Assembly: GCA_025024175.1 (NCBI GenBank)
Contig: QCXZ01000001.1
Location: 15,190,001-15,254,000, forward strand
Source of the DNA: Rhyzopertha dominica
Taxonomy: Eukaryota > Arthropoda > Insecta > Coleoptera > Bostrichidae
Direction of reading: 5' to 3'
Length of the DNA: 64,000 bases
Below the pieces are notes generated by a model. It was not told the DNA's origin, made no database searches, and worked only from the letters and a program-made list of their open reading frames with translations. Positions 36,101 to 48,100 of the stretch are shown one piece after another (position 1 is the first letter of the stretch; every line of letters begins with the position of its first letter). A program made the translations under genes and the position numbers.

Positions 36101-39100
36101 ATCAAGTTTCCGTCACTGTTAATGGAATTGGAAGCTGTGCTTGCCTGGTATAAATACAATGCCACTGGTCCTCAAAATATTAGACTAGCTAGTAATTGTT
36201 TTGAAAGTATGTTTGATGGACAAAGTTGTAAGGGGTTATATAAAATAAAAAGTTTATGTAGATCTGGTGACCACAGAAGACGACCTGAAAGCGAGAGTTT
36301 GCCAATCTTTTAATAACCTACTCCCTCAGCAGCTAGCTAAAGCTACAAATGAATCCCTTAAAGAGTCAAAAAGTGTGTATAGAACTAAATGGAAATATTT
36401 TGAACATTTGATTAAAATGAGTATTTGATTTAGCAGTATTTATTTATTTCTTTATTCATTTTAAGCAATCATTTTTTCACAGCCTACAGTACATGAGTAG
36501 TTGATGGAAGCATATTTTCAGAGAAATCTTGATTCTAAAACTGCTGGTTTTAACAACCTACTACCAATTGATTCAGAATTAAATTTTCGATTTAATAATG
36601 ATGACAAAATTGAGTAATTCTATTTGAAATAAAAAAAGTTATTCTTTATTGAAGTTTTGTACCATTATCCAATAATTATTAAGCACCCTGTATACATTAT
36701 TTAAGAAAATGAATTTTTTTTAAAGCACATTACAAAAACTTTCTCTAGAATAAATGCTAATAGCTCACTAAATGTAGTTGTATAAATTTTTTGCCAATGT
36801 TTGCAAATTTTTTTAGGAATCAATAAAATATTATACAAAATTGTATTTTCATTATTTGATCACCACCAAGTAATAATTGACTTTGACCCAAGCATTTAAA
36901 AGATCTAATAAACAGAGACACCTGGTATAAACTATAAGTATTATTAGTATGTGGGATAAATGAGTTCTTAAGCCGTCACTGACAAGTAAAAACAAGAAAC
37001 TGGCCATTACATAAATGACTTACCTTTCGTGCATGACAGTATTCCTTTTCAGTAACTTCTGCAATACAATACATTTTTCTTGATTCTCCCCCAGGTAGTT
37101 TTAAGCCTAATGATTCAATGCAATCCATGTGCAGGAAATATAGATAGTTTGAATGTTGAACTATCGTGTAATTTTCATGTTGCTGGTCCCATACGATCAT
37201 AACCAAATCACCGACTTTACATGAGTCGATTGTTATGCATCCAGATTTCACTAGAGAACACTGACTTTTGCTTAATTTATCTTTGTGCTTAATAGGACTT
37301 GTTGCTGCATCTGCTTTTCCTGGAAAAAAAGACCTCAATGCTGAAAGGGAATATGTGAATTTTCAGCAAAAAATACATTTTTTATATAGCCAAGATGTAA
37401 GTATTCAGAAGCAAGTATCTCAATCTGTAAATCTCGAAAGATAAAAATATACAAGATGTTTTTAAACTATGCCAATATATCAAGGGGCGAAGGGTTTGTT
37501 CTATATGAACCACTTTAAGGGGAGTAATAAAATTTTTCTATTCGAGCTATCCAAGCTCTCAAAATGTCTGAAAAATTTAGTTTTCTTTTATTGAAAAGTG
37601 TTAAACTAAAGATTTGCAATTTGATACACATTATTAGTTAATTGAAGGCCATTTTTAAGTGGTATTTTTTTTTCAGGTTTTGTTTATGAATGATAGAAAC
37701 CAATAACCCCAATTTTTATTTTTTTCAGAACTTATTTCTACGTTAACGAAACCTAATAAAAAAAATGTATTCAATACCTTAATTAATTTAAAAAAATTTT
37801 CACTCTTGTTTTGTTCACCTAATAGTTTGTGTGTAAAAAATAGTTTTCCTTACCATATTGGTATTATCTTTAAGGAAAAAGGAGATATTTAAATAAGTAG
37901 GTGTTCAAAACGTACTTTTAAGGTAGCACTCTTATCTAATATTTCTGATTCGTGTCTTTGCCAGAATAAATCAAAACAGGCTCAAAGTACACATAGTTTA
38001 ATCATAAAAACATAAATATAAGGACATAAAACATTTAAGTTTTAGTCTGTTCCAACTGAGGGGCGTTGAATTTAATAATAGTGATGATGAAAAAGTTATT
38101 AGACTTCCTGCTTTTGTTATTGTTATTTATAATCAAGGGAATAAAAGACAAAGCAGAAAACATATTTATTCAGGAATACCTACGCTTAGGAGTAGATTAA
38201 TCTCCAGTCTGTATATATATCTAAATATTTTATTTAAGTTTATTAGGATATTTCGACCTAGATTATAACTCTATACTTCCAAGCTTTCAACTGATTTACT
38301 CAAGTCTTCTTCAGGGAAATATTTTGAATTATTATATACGAACTAGAACATTAATTTATTATTTGACATCAAAATTTTGATAATAATTCAAAATATTTCC
38401 CTGAAGAAGACTTGAGTAAATCAGTTGAAAGCTTGGAAGTATAGAGTTATAATCTAGGTCGAAATATCCTAATAAACTTAAATAAAATACATAATATGAC
38501 CATATTATCAATTTAATATATCTAAATATATTAGCGCAGGTAAAAATAGTCAAATAATAATTTTAATATGGTAAGAAAAATGAATTATATTTTTTTACTC
38601 GTAAACTAGATGTACAAAAAATTAATAACAGTGAAATTTTTTCTAAATAAATAAGGTATTGAAAACATTTTTTGTTTGGTTAATGTAGAAAAAAGTTCTG
38701 AAAACATAAAAATTGGGGTTGTTGGTTTCATCCTACATAAACAAAACCTGAAAAAAAAGATACCATCTCAAAATAACCAACTAACTAATAATCTGTAATA
38801 CATTTCAAACCTTTAAATTTAACAGTTTTTCAGACATTTTTGATATCTTGGCAGGGAGAGCTCAAATGGAAAGATTTTATAAAACTCCCCCTAAAATGGC
38901 TCATAGAACATCTCCTTAAAATATTCTAACATCATTATGAACACCCTGTATAACTTATGCAGGTAATCTAATTGAGAAAATAAATATATATTATATTATA
39001 ATTATATAAAATATAAACTTTGAAATTAAACTTTTACTGCTTTTTTCTGAACTTCTTTCTAAGTAGAACTATTTAATTTATATTATGTACATGGAGTATG

Positions 39101-42100
39101 ACAATTATATTATTATTAATTACCCGAAAAAGTCTTGAGCATGGCAAGAGTCACACCTGTCAATGTTGACATATGAAAATTTAAACATTTGTTAGTTACT
39201 GTTACAATTTTTGTGCAGTTTGTTGTGAATACTAGCATGTTGAATAAAACAGTGCTAGTACCGTTGGTTGAAAGAACAACGAAACATCAATTTTTTGGTT
39301 AAACCCAGAAAATAGCTATGGAAATTTTGTTGATGTTAAACAACGTTTACAAAGAGCAAACCACGAAAAAATTGGAGCATGTAATCACTTGCGACGAATC
39401 AAGGATATTCGAATACAAATACATAAAATACAGAGTGGTAGAGTATGCAATGGGTCATTGCATTGCATCACCGTAGCATTGTGCCTCAGCGGACCACGGT
39501 GAATGCAGATGGGTATTTTGAAAATCTCCAGCATCTGCAATGACAAATTCGAAGAATTCGGCCTGACCTCTGGACAGACAACTCCTTCGACAAGACAACA
39601 CATAGCATTACATGAATTTTCCAGGGATAAAGGACATTCAGAAGAATTCGAGTGATACTTTGAAAGTAATTTTTGCAGAACAGTTTTCAGGCCGCTTCCA
39701 GCAATGGAAACATTGTATGGTGATATGTATAGAAGCTAGGGGGCAGTACTTTGAAGGGGACAAGCTTGATGTTGCTGATGAGTAACTTTTGCTTTGTAAA
39801 TAAATTTATTCCAGGCAATTAATAGTCATACTTCATACTCACATACTACATTGCTTTGTGATTGTTGCTTCTTCACCAATTAGATTTTAACATTAGTACA
39901 TATTTTTCAAAGATGGGCACTTTTGAAACTATAGTTTCTATCGTAAGCAATTGTGAAGCGAGAATGCTTATTCCTTTATCTTTTTGTTTAATTTAAATAG
40001 CATAATTTTTTTTGCTTTTTGTGTAAAAAAATGTCACTCTTTTAAGTACATTTTCTTTCTGCTGTAATTCTGTTGTAATGTTTAAGTCAAGTGTGTACTC
40101 TTGGTTATCCTGCCCTTATTTATTGCATGTAAACATGTAAGACAAAAATAATTACCTTCTAATACGGCAACTGAAGCTGCCAGGTCAGGAGAAGTACTAA
40201 ACAGTTTCGACTTTTCTAATTCACTCTGCAACAAAGTATTTTCCTTTTCCAAAAGTTCAACCTTCTGAAGCAGTTCGTTAATTTCACTCTGAGTATCACA
40301 TTCTGCCAACTGTTGTATTGTGCTTTTGTATTTAATGCACTCCAGATTTAGGTTTGCTTCACGTTCCCTTAAAACGTCTATCTGTTTATCCTTTTCTTCA
40401 GATATGCGCCTTGCCACATCCTGTATCATCATCTCATACTTATTTTGCATTTCCTCCAGTTTCTTCTGCCACTTCTGAGCTTCTTGTGTCACAGCCTCTT
40501 CGACTTCCAACTTCGATTGCTTTTCCAGCTGTTCCTTCATCTGTCGCAAAGTCGACTCATCTTTGGGGTCCAAACGTTCGATTCTTTCCAGACTAGTATC
40601 AGATGGACTTCGCTCCATAGTCATCAAACGAAAGCGAGATCGGATGTTGTCTATTTCAGTTCGATGCTCCCTGGTCAGTCTTTCCGTAACCTCTTTGCCA
40701 ATCTTATCTCTTTCGACCACTGCAGCTTCAATCCTACATTCCAAATCTGCAATTTGTTCCTTGTATTTCTGGGAAACCTGCACCAGTTCTTCCTTTAATG
40801 CCCTAGTTTCCTCATCTGAATGGTTAATGGCAGTTTCTAAATATGACAATTCAGTTCTTAAGGACTTGAGTTCTTCATCTTTCTTTTCCTGCGAAAGCTT
40901 GTAGTAGCTTATTTCCGTCTCATGCTCTGTAGTTAACCGTTGGATAATTTCTTGCTCGTGATTATTTCTTTCGTAAGTAAGCGTTTGCAGGGAAGAACTG
41001 AGGGCTTCATAATTTGGAACAATTTCACTTTTCTCAACCGTTACTTGATTTTTAAGTTCTAGTAGTTCGTTCCGCAGCAGCTGTAGTTCTTGACGAGACA
41101 TATCTGCTAACTTACTGAGAAGAGTTTTTAATTTGTCCTTTTCGGTGCGGGATGTTTCTAAATTCTCCTAAAAATAAAGTTTGTTTTAGAAGTCAACTAT
41201 TAAGCAAGTAAAAACACAATTATAAGCAAAATTAAGTTTCATGCAAGAAACTATAACTGCAGATAAATTAAGGACATCAAAAAGGAATAAAACAGAAGGA
41301 AACTGGTCACCGATTTATACACAGCCAAAAGTGATTGCTACGAAAATAAAAAATCGTGCAACACAGATGATATACACTAGTGATATAGTAAACTAAGTGT
41401 GCATGAACTAGAACAGAAGTAGCAAGNGTTGTACGTACATCTCCAGAAGCAACCTCCCACTGTAACCAAGAATAAAATTTCATTAAGTTGTTATAAATGA
41501 GTAGAAATAGGCATCAAATAGTAAAACAATCATCAAGAAAGCACTAATGATGAAAGAATGCATTTGATATACTTCCAAAAATACCTACAACATGTTCAAA
41601 GCACATCATGTCATTTCTGGTGAAGTTAGCAAAAATTCACATTAAGTATGCCAGTGTAGGGACTGGCAATTCTCTACTTTCATAATGTACTGCTCATTTA
41701 ATTATAGCTTTTGCATACGCAGCAAGTTATTTCATAAAAATGTTCTACAGCAGTCCAAACGTTTTAGATTGAAGAAGCCAAAAGTCATCCATAAATTAAA
41801 TGATGAGTAAAGCCAATATTTCACCATAATATGACACAAACCGACTGCAAGTATGAATTTTTTTAATGAATTCAACAAATAACTAACCTTATCAGAACAG
41901 ACTTGCAAAACACACTCAAGGAATGGCTGGACTGATACAAGAGGTGACAATCATAATCTAACAACTTATCAGAAATGTCGACCTTTACAAAGCTACTGTG
42001 AATTGAATTATGTGTTATCGTCTTTCTATTTAAGAGGTAACAAGACGTCTTCCAAGGACAATGATGTGTGTAATGAAAGAAAAATTAATTAATGAGAGTG

Positions 42101-45100
42101 TTTTTAATACCTAGACATTTAAAGGTAAACATATTTAGATAACTGCTGCAGTAGCAGAAGAAAGTGTTAATATACAGGGCGATTCACCAAGTATGCTGAG
42201 CTGCTGGATCTTGGAAACCCTTTATGTTATCCCTTTGAGAAAATTTTGTTTTTTTTTAATTAACCTATTATTTGCAAAAAGTATCTCCAAACTCTTAGTG
42301 AATCACAGTCTATGTAAGGAGTTTTGAAATTTGATGTAATAGATTATGGTGTGTGGTCTAGAATTGAGATTGTGATAAAAAGCTTATATAAACACGGATC
42401 CAAAAATTTTCATTTCTGAGAAAACTGTTTATCAAACATTGCAGTTTTTAGACGGCTGTTGTAACAGATAATGGCCAATAATTTTGTATAGGGTAGCGCA
42501 TCATATCTAAAACAGGGAAGGCATTGTGTACTGGACAGAAAGGTCTTTCCTTGAAATAAAATGTGTGTATAATTTCATGAAGTAGATCACTGTTTTTCCA
42601 AACACAGTTAAGAGAAAATTAATGTATTCCTTAAAAAAAAACCTTTTTAATCATAAATTTTTTTGGAATTTGCAGTAGCAGTGTTGAAAGAGGTGTAGGG
42701 AATCTTTTTATGAATAAAATTTGAAAGCAATAAAAGATACTTACCTCCCATATTGAAAGAACATACTGTTCTGCAATGCATTATAACAAAAAATCTAGAT
42801 GGCTTATATTTTAAAAACAGACAGAGATTACTTGTTTAAGGGCCAGTACATTACCATGATCTACCATGATGTGATTCCTAAATTATAATTCAAAAAAGTT
42901 CAGTTGTTTTGGATAATAGGAAAACATAAATTTTTTAGAAGCATCATTTCTCAATTTCCTCGAAAACAATTCATCCTCTAGAGATGCAACAAGAGTACCT
43001 TTTTTTGCTCAGCTTTTATCACTCTTTCTAATAATTATAGTAACATGCTTTTTGAAAATTCACAATTTGTTTGTTAAAAAAAATTCTGCAGACTGCTTTG
43101 GATATGAGCACTACTCAATGCCAAATTATTGGCCAATGCCTATTATAGCAGCCTTATAAAAATTGTAAAGATTGAAAAACCAGTTTTTACAAAAATAAGA
43201 AATAAATTTTCCTTTNCTACTTTCAACTGTTAGAAATGAAGTATTTCTGGACCCATGTTTTTGTGTAAACTTTCCTCATATTTCATTTCAGGAACATGTA
43301 CCATAATTTATGTCATCGAATTTTGAAATACCCATCAAATCTTTATAATAAAATTTGCAAGCAACTTCTTGCTTATGTCCATTGAATACATTAATCATTA
43401 TTACGTTGATTTTGTACAAAATGTTTTGTTGTTTCCAAATAATATTGTGTAGACTACAAATTCCCCTACTATTTCATGTGTAATTAGTGTAAAAAAAGCT
43501 ATGACNAAAATCATATAGAAAATAATTCATGCAAACTACAACTTTTAAATCACTAATCAATTTTAAGACAAAAAAAAACTAAAAGAAAATGGCAAAGAAG
43601 GATTATGCTTAACTGGAAGATGTACCTGCAACAGAGCCACCACGTTATTAGCAGTATCGAGCTGCCTGCCAAACTCGCCCTGACTATGGCCAGTTTCAAT
43701 GCTCAAACTCGAAGGCAAACTCTCATCAATATAAAACTCGTCAGTGACAAACTCGTTAGGCTGGTGACCCTGGGGGGAGGTAAGGTATTGTTCGTGGCTG
43801 CTCTCCTTCGGACTCTGTGGGGTATGAGGGGACAAAGATTTAGATCGCAAGAAATGGGACGAAGTGAAACTTTGCATCTGCTGATGATGCGAATTGAAAC
43901 AGCTGTCGGTGTTTGAGGAGATGTTTCTCAGTCCAGACAGCTCATCGATTTTGACATTCGTAAAACTGTCTGTATTACTGCTGCTCACGCTCAGTGTTCT
44001 TTGCATGGTGTGAGATTCCTCCGGGTGGATCTGGAGTTTCTGGAAAGTGCGGGGAGGTTTTTTAGGAGGTAGGGGACTTCTTTCACCAACCTCTGTGGAC
44101 GTTGCCGCGTCTTGCTTGCTCGGCCTTGGAGAGGGAATCTCCTGATGGAAATGGAGGTCTAGCGGGCTCTGACCGACCTTTTCAAACTCTTCCGTATCTG
44201 TCTCCGACTCACAGCCTCTGTGAATTTAATAACACAGCTTATATTTCCGATTCTAAAATACATAATAATGAATATCCACTTCCTATTTAAATATTATAGC
44301 CAGTGAAAACCGATAAAAAAAGCAGAAGTAGCACCTTGCAAAATGATTATAGCAATGATTATGAATATCTTGAACTCTGCGACCCTACTACAGAGTCAAA
44401 TGTAACCATTTAACATGATTTTATAGCGACTTTATAACAGTGACATTTTTTCCACATTATATGTTGAACTCTTACTGTAGCTAAACTCACAATAATGCCC
44501 ACAAAATTTGCATAAAACTCAAGAGTTTCCTTTTAAGTAAATAAAAATCTCGCAGTTAGTTCCATTTCAAAATCTGTTGTTTTATTATGTGTTCTTTTGT
44601 TAAGTAATATCAAAGACGATTTTATAAGACTGTCCAACGTTATAGGAGTACCCTAGAAGTATTAATGCATGTTAACAGATGGCGTATGATGTAGTTCGGC
44701 GTATATTCGGTCAAACTACGCCACATGACCTTGTTACTGGACCGGCAACACCATACTTTGAATAATGCGTGTTTGCCCATTATACTGTAAAACCTTAGCG
44801 CTTAGCGGGTATATATACTGATTTATGAACGATGCAGTTTCACGCTGCGCTCTATTACTTTTAGTCGCCGCCGCCGAAAGCAAGGTATGGTGCGAAAAGA
44901 TCCAAAAAATGTTTATGTTTCCAGTGTTCTGAAAGATAATAATAATAAAAATACTATTGTTTTCACAATCAGGTCTTTTTTTATTCGTTACAATTTTTAT
45001 TTCCATAATAAATACAACGCACAATTCTAAAATTAAGTTTTGCATTAGAATAATATTTTCAATTTTATTCGATTAGGGTTGGTAGTGGGAACAACTTTGT

Positions 45101-48100
45101 GATGAATTTGTCTCTGTCTTTGCATGCTGAATTCTCTTACTAGATAAGTGAAATGGCTTACATTGTGTCCTTGTTTGGAACTGACAGAATAAAAATCTGC
45201 TAAGTTGTGTGAAGTAACAGCTTGAAATATTTTATCACGATGGTAAGCAGTTTTGTGTAAAATGGCATTTATTATTATTATTATTATTATATGTATTAAA
45301 AAAAGGTTTAGTGTTTCTTTACTGCACAATTCAGCTATGTGCCGAATCTTTCATTATAGCAGTCCAGTATATCAGAGATATGCATTTAATACCTGAAAAA
45401 CTTATTTAAAACTTATAAAAAGCTGGCAACCCAATCCAACTTTTTTCTCTTCAAGAGCCTTAGCTCATAGTTATGGATAAAGTAAACTACCTTCTACAGC
45501 TCATACTGAATCCTTGACAAAAAATGTATGAACAAATCCGCAAATTTAAAAGTGGTTAAGAATTAATAATAAAAAATACCCATTCCTATTTAAATATTAT
45601 AGCCAATGTAAAACCAATTTTTATTGGTAACAAAAAGTAACACCTTACAAGATGATTAGCAATGATTATGCATATGTTGAACACTGTGACCCTGACCTGA
45701 CCTGACCTGACCCCAGTGTCAAATGTAAGTATTCCAAGTAAGATATGGGTACATGACTTTGACATTTTTTTATTGTGTCCCTATAGCAGCGACACATTTT
45801 TTCCACATTATATGTTGAACTTGCAACAAGCTCCTAACCACTTACTGTCTCTGTGGTGAGCATGTTACCAACTCTTACTAGACAAGTGCAATTGTTTACA
45901 TTGTATCCTTATTTGGAACTGACAGAATAAAAATCTGGTAAGTTCTGTGAAGTAACAGCTTGAAATATTTTATCGCGATAGTAGGTAGTTTTGAAATGTG
46001 TGAAATGGCAATTTATTTTGTTAAACTTATTAATGTATAAAATAATTGGTTTAAGTGTTTCTGTATTGCACAATTTAGCAATGAGCCGAATCCTTCATCA
46101 TGGCAGTCTAGCATATCAGAGATATATGCATTCAATACCAGAGAAATTTATTTAACGTTATAAGTTGCTAAAAATCAGACAACCTAACCTAATTTTTTTT
46201 CTCTTTAAGAGCCTAATTATGGATAATGGAAATGCATGAACAAATCTCCAAGTTTAAGAGTGGTTAAGAACTAATAATATACCATTTCAAATTTTATGAG
46301 TTCCATTTGGTGTACAAACATTTTAATGTCTTGCTTAACATTGACTTTAAAAAAGATAAGTTGTAGAAATACAAAAACTGTACATTTTTAAGAATTAGTT
46401 AGTCTTAAAGTGTGCTATAACTGAAATGATGGCACTATAACTGAAATGATGGCACTAAAACTGGTAATTTTATTGGTTTTCTTCTATGTAAGTAACACTT
46501 TTTTGCTACTTTCTCTATAAATTTTATTATATTTGACCAATTACACACAGCCTTTTAAGTTTTCCTTAGTAAGTACTCAGAAGTTTAGGAAAGGAATGGC
46601 AAAATGCTAATTGACAAATATTGCATAATCCTATAATTTCCTACTATTTACTTGTTACCAGTCACCTATTGAGAAAAAAAATTCAAATTAACTAAGCTTA
46701 TCTTAATACTAAAGTTGATATTAACAGAAATACAAGATATCAAAGTTAAAATTAAAAATTACTCTATCACTTCAGGATAATTTCACAAAATTTTATATTT
46801 GAGAATTTTAGGTGGAAGACAAAGATATGAAAAATTGTTTTTATCAGAAATCATTTATTGCTGCACATTACAGGATGAGCAAAAATAAATAAAAAAAAAC
46901 AAACTTGTTGCTGACGTCACCAGGCTGTTTTGCAGTTACACCATAATGTTTACAATTGTCATTGTGCTTTTAACAAGAAATCCTTGTTATGCAACGATCA
47001 GGACAACTATAAATAGCTTTGAACAATTCTTTAGGCAGAAAAATGTTTTCCACTATTTTTTTGCATAAATAATATATACAACTTAAAATAGCTAGAAGCA
47101 ACAGTTAAAACCTAACCTTCCTTACCTATTTACCATTTGAATTACTATTTAAAAAAATAAATATAAGCTGATAGTCAAATTAATTCAATTGAAATGTAAA
47201 TACTTAGCTATGCAATAGCTACTAAATTGGTACACAAAAATAAGTTTTACACTTAAACATGTAAAAAAGATACCGGATAACATTTTTTTAAGATAAAACT
47301 GAGAGACATGAAAATTTTGTGGCTATAATGATCTAAAAGTGATCTAAACATATTAACTAAGATAACATTTGTATTTTACACATTGCAAAACTGTATTTCC
47401 ATTCATATCAACTTTCCTACCAAATAAGTAAGTTGACTTATTTTTATGCCCTTGATTTCTAGTTCAGGTATTTACCATTCATTATGAATCGCCTTAAGTA
47501 TGGTAAAATCGTAACATTTTTATGTGAATAAAACTGCTTACTCTGTGAGCCATTATAACCACCCTCTATAAATCCTTCGTCAGATTTGGATATTGCACTT
47601 CAATTCGAATTACAGTGAAAATAGTAATTCAGTACTCGGAAACATATTTTCAAAATATTATATTTTTGTAGAGATTTAATTTTTATTAGTGATCAATTAT
47701 AAGAAATGCATAAAAGAACGACTTACTTGTCAATATCTTTGAGATGTGGCAACCCATGTGCCGTAGTAGTGGATGCTGCCTCGCTCTCCACTGGTTTTAG
47801 CAAATTCAGATCCATGTTACTGGCTAATCCTACTTCATTCACAACCTGCACTAACTTATCTTCCACAGCCACTGGTTCATCAACCCTGTCAGTTTCATTC
47901 CTAGTTATGGACTTAAGCATAAAAAAACTTGTAACAGCCGACACATCAGGAATACTCAGGTTCTCCATTAACTTTGGTAACTGTTCTTTTAGCTGCCTCA
48001 AATCATCCATGGTTATCTTGGGTAAGCCGGAATCAAATACTGAAGGCGCCTGAGTAGCATAAGATGGTGGCATGTCTTCCATTCCCGGAAAGAGTGTGTT

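Larger units (their letters stand above)
33154..37023 (-). other. Atg17 intron 9
   Basis: 3.9-kb intron filled mainly by a MITE (33982-34331) and a decayed transposon (34539-36690). The remaining stretch 33154-33981 shows nothing. Confidence 0.7.
37341..40155 (-). other. Atg17 intron 8
   Basis: 2.8-kb intron holding a 1.5-kb foldback element (37452-38948) and a mariner remnant (39240-39785). Confidence 0.7.
44218..47726 (-). other. Atg17 intron 6
   Basis: 3.5-kb intron with a tandem duplication (44275-46290), an (ATT)n run and a short 21-bp repeat. 46460-47726 shows nothing. Confidence 0.65.

Noticed and set aside
40354..40904. Three + strand frames of 80-117 codons
   Set aside because: They are antisense shadows of the Atg17 coiled-coil exon.
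43605..43916. 103-codon + strand frame
   Set aside because: Antisense shadow of Atg17 exon 7.
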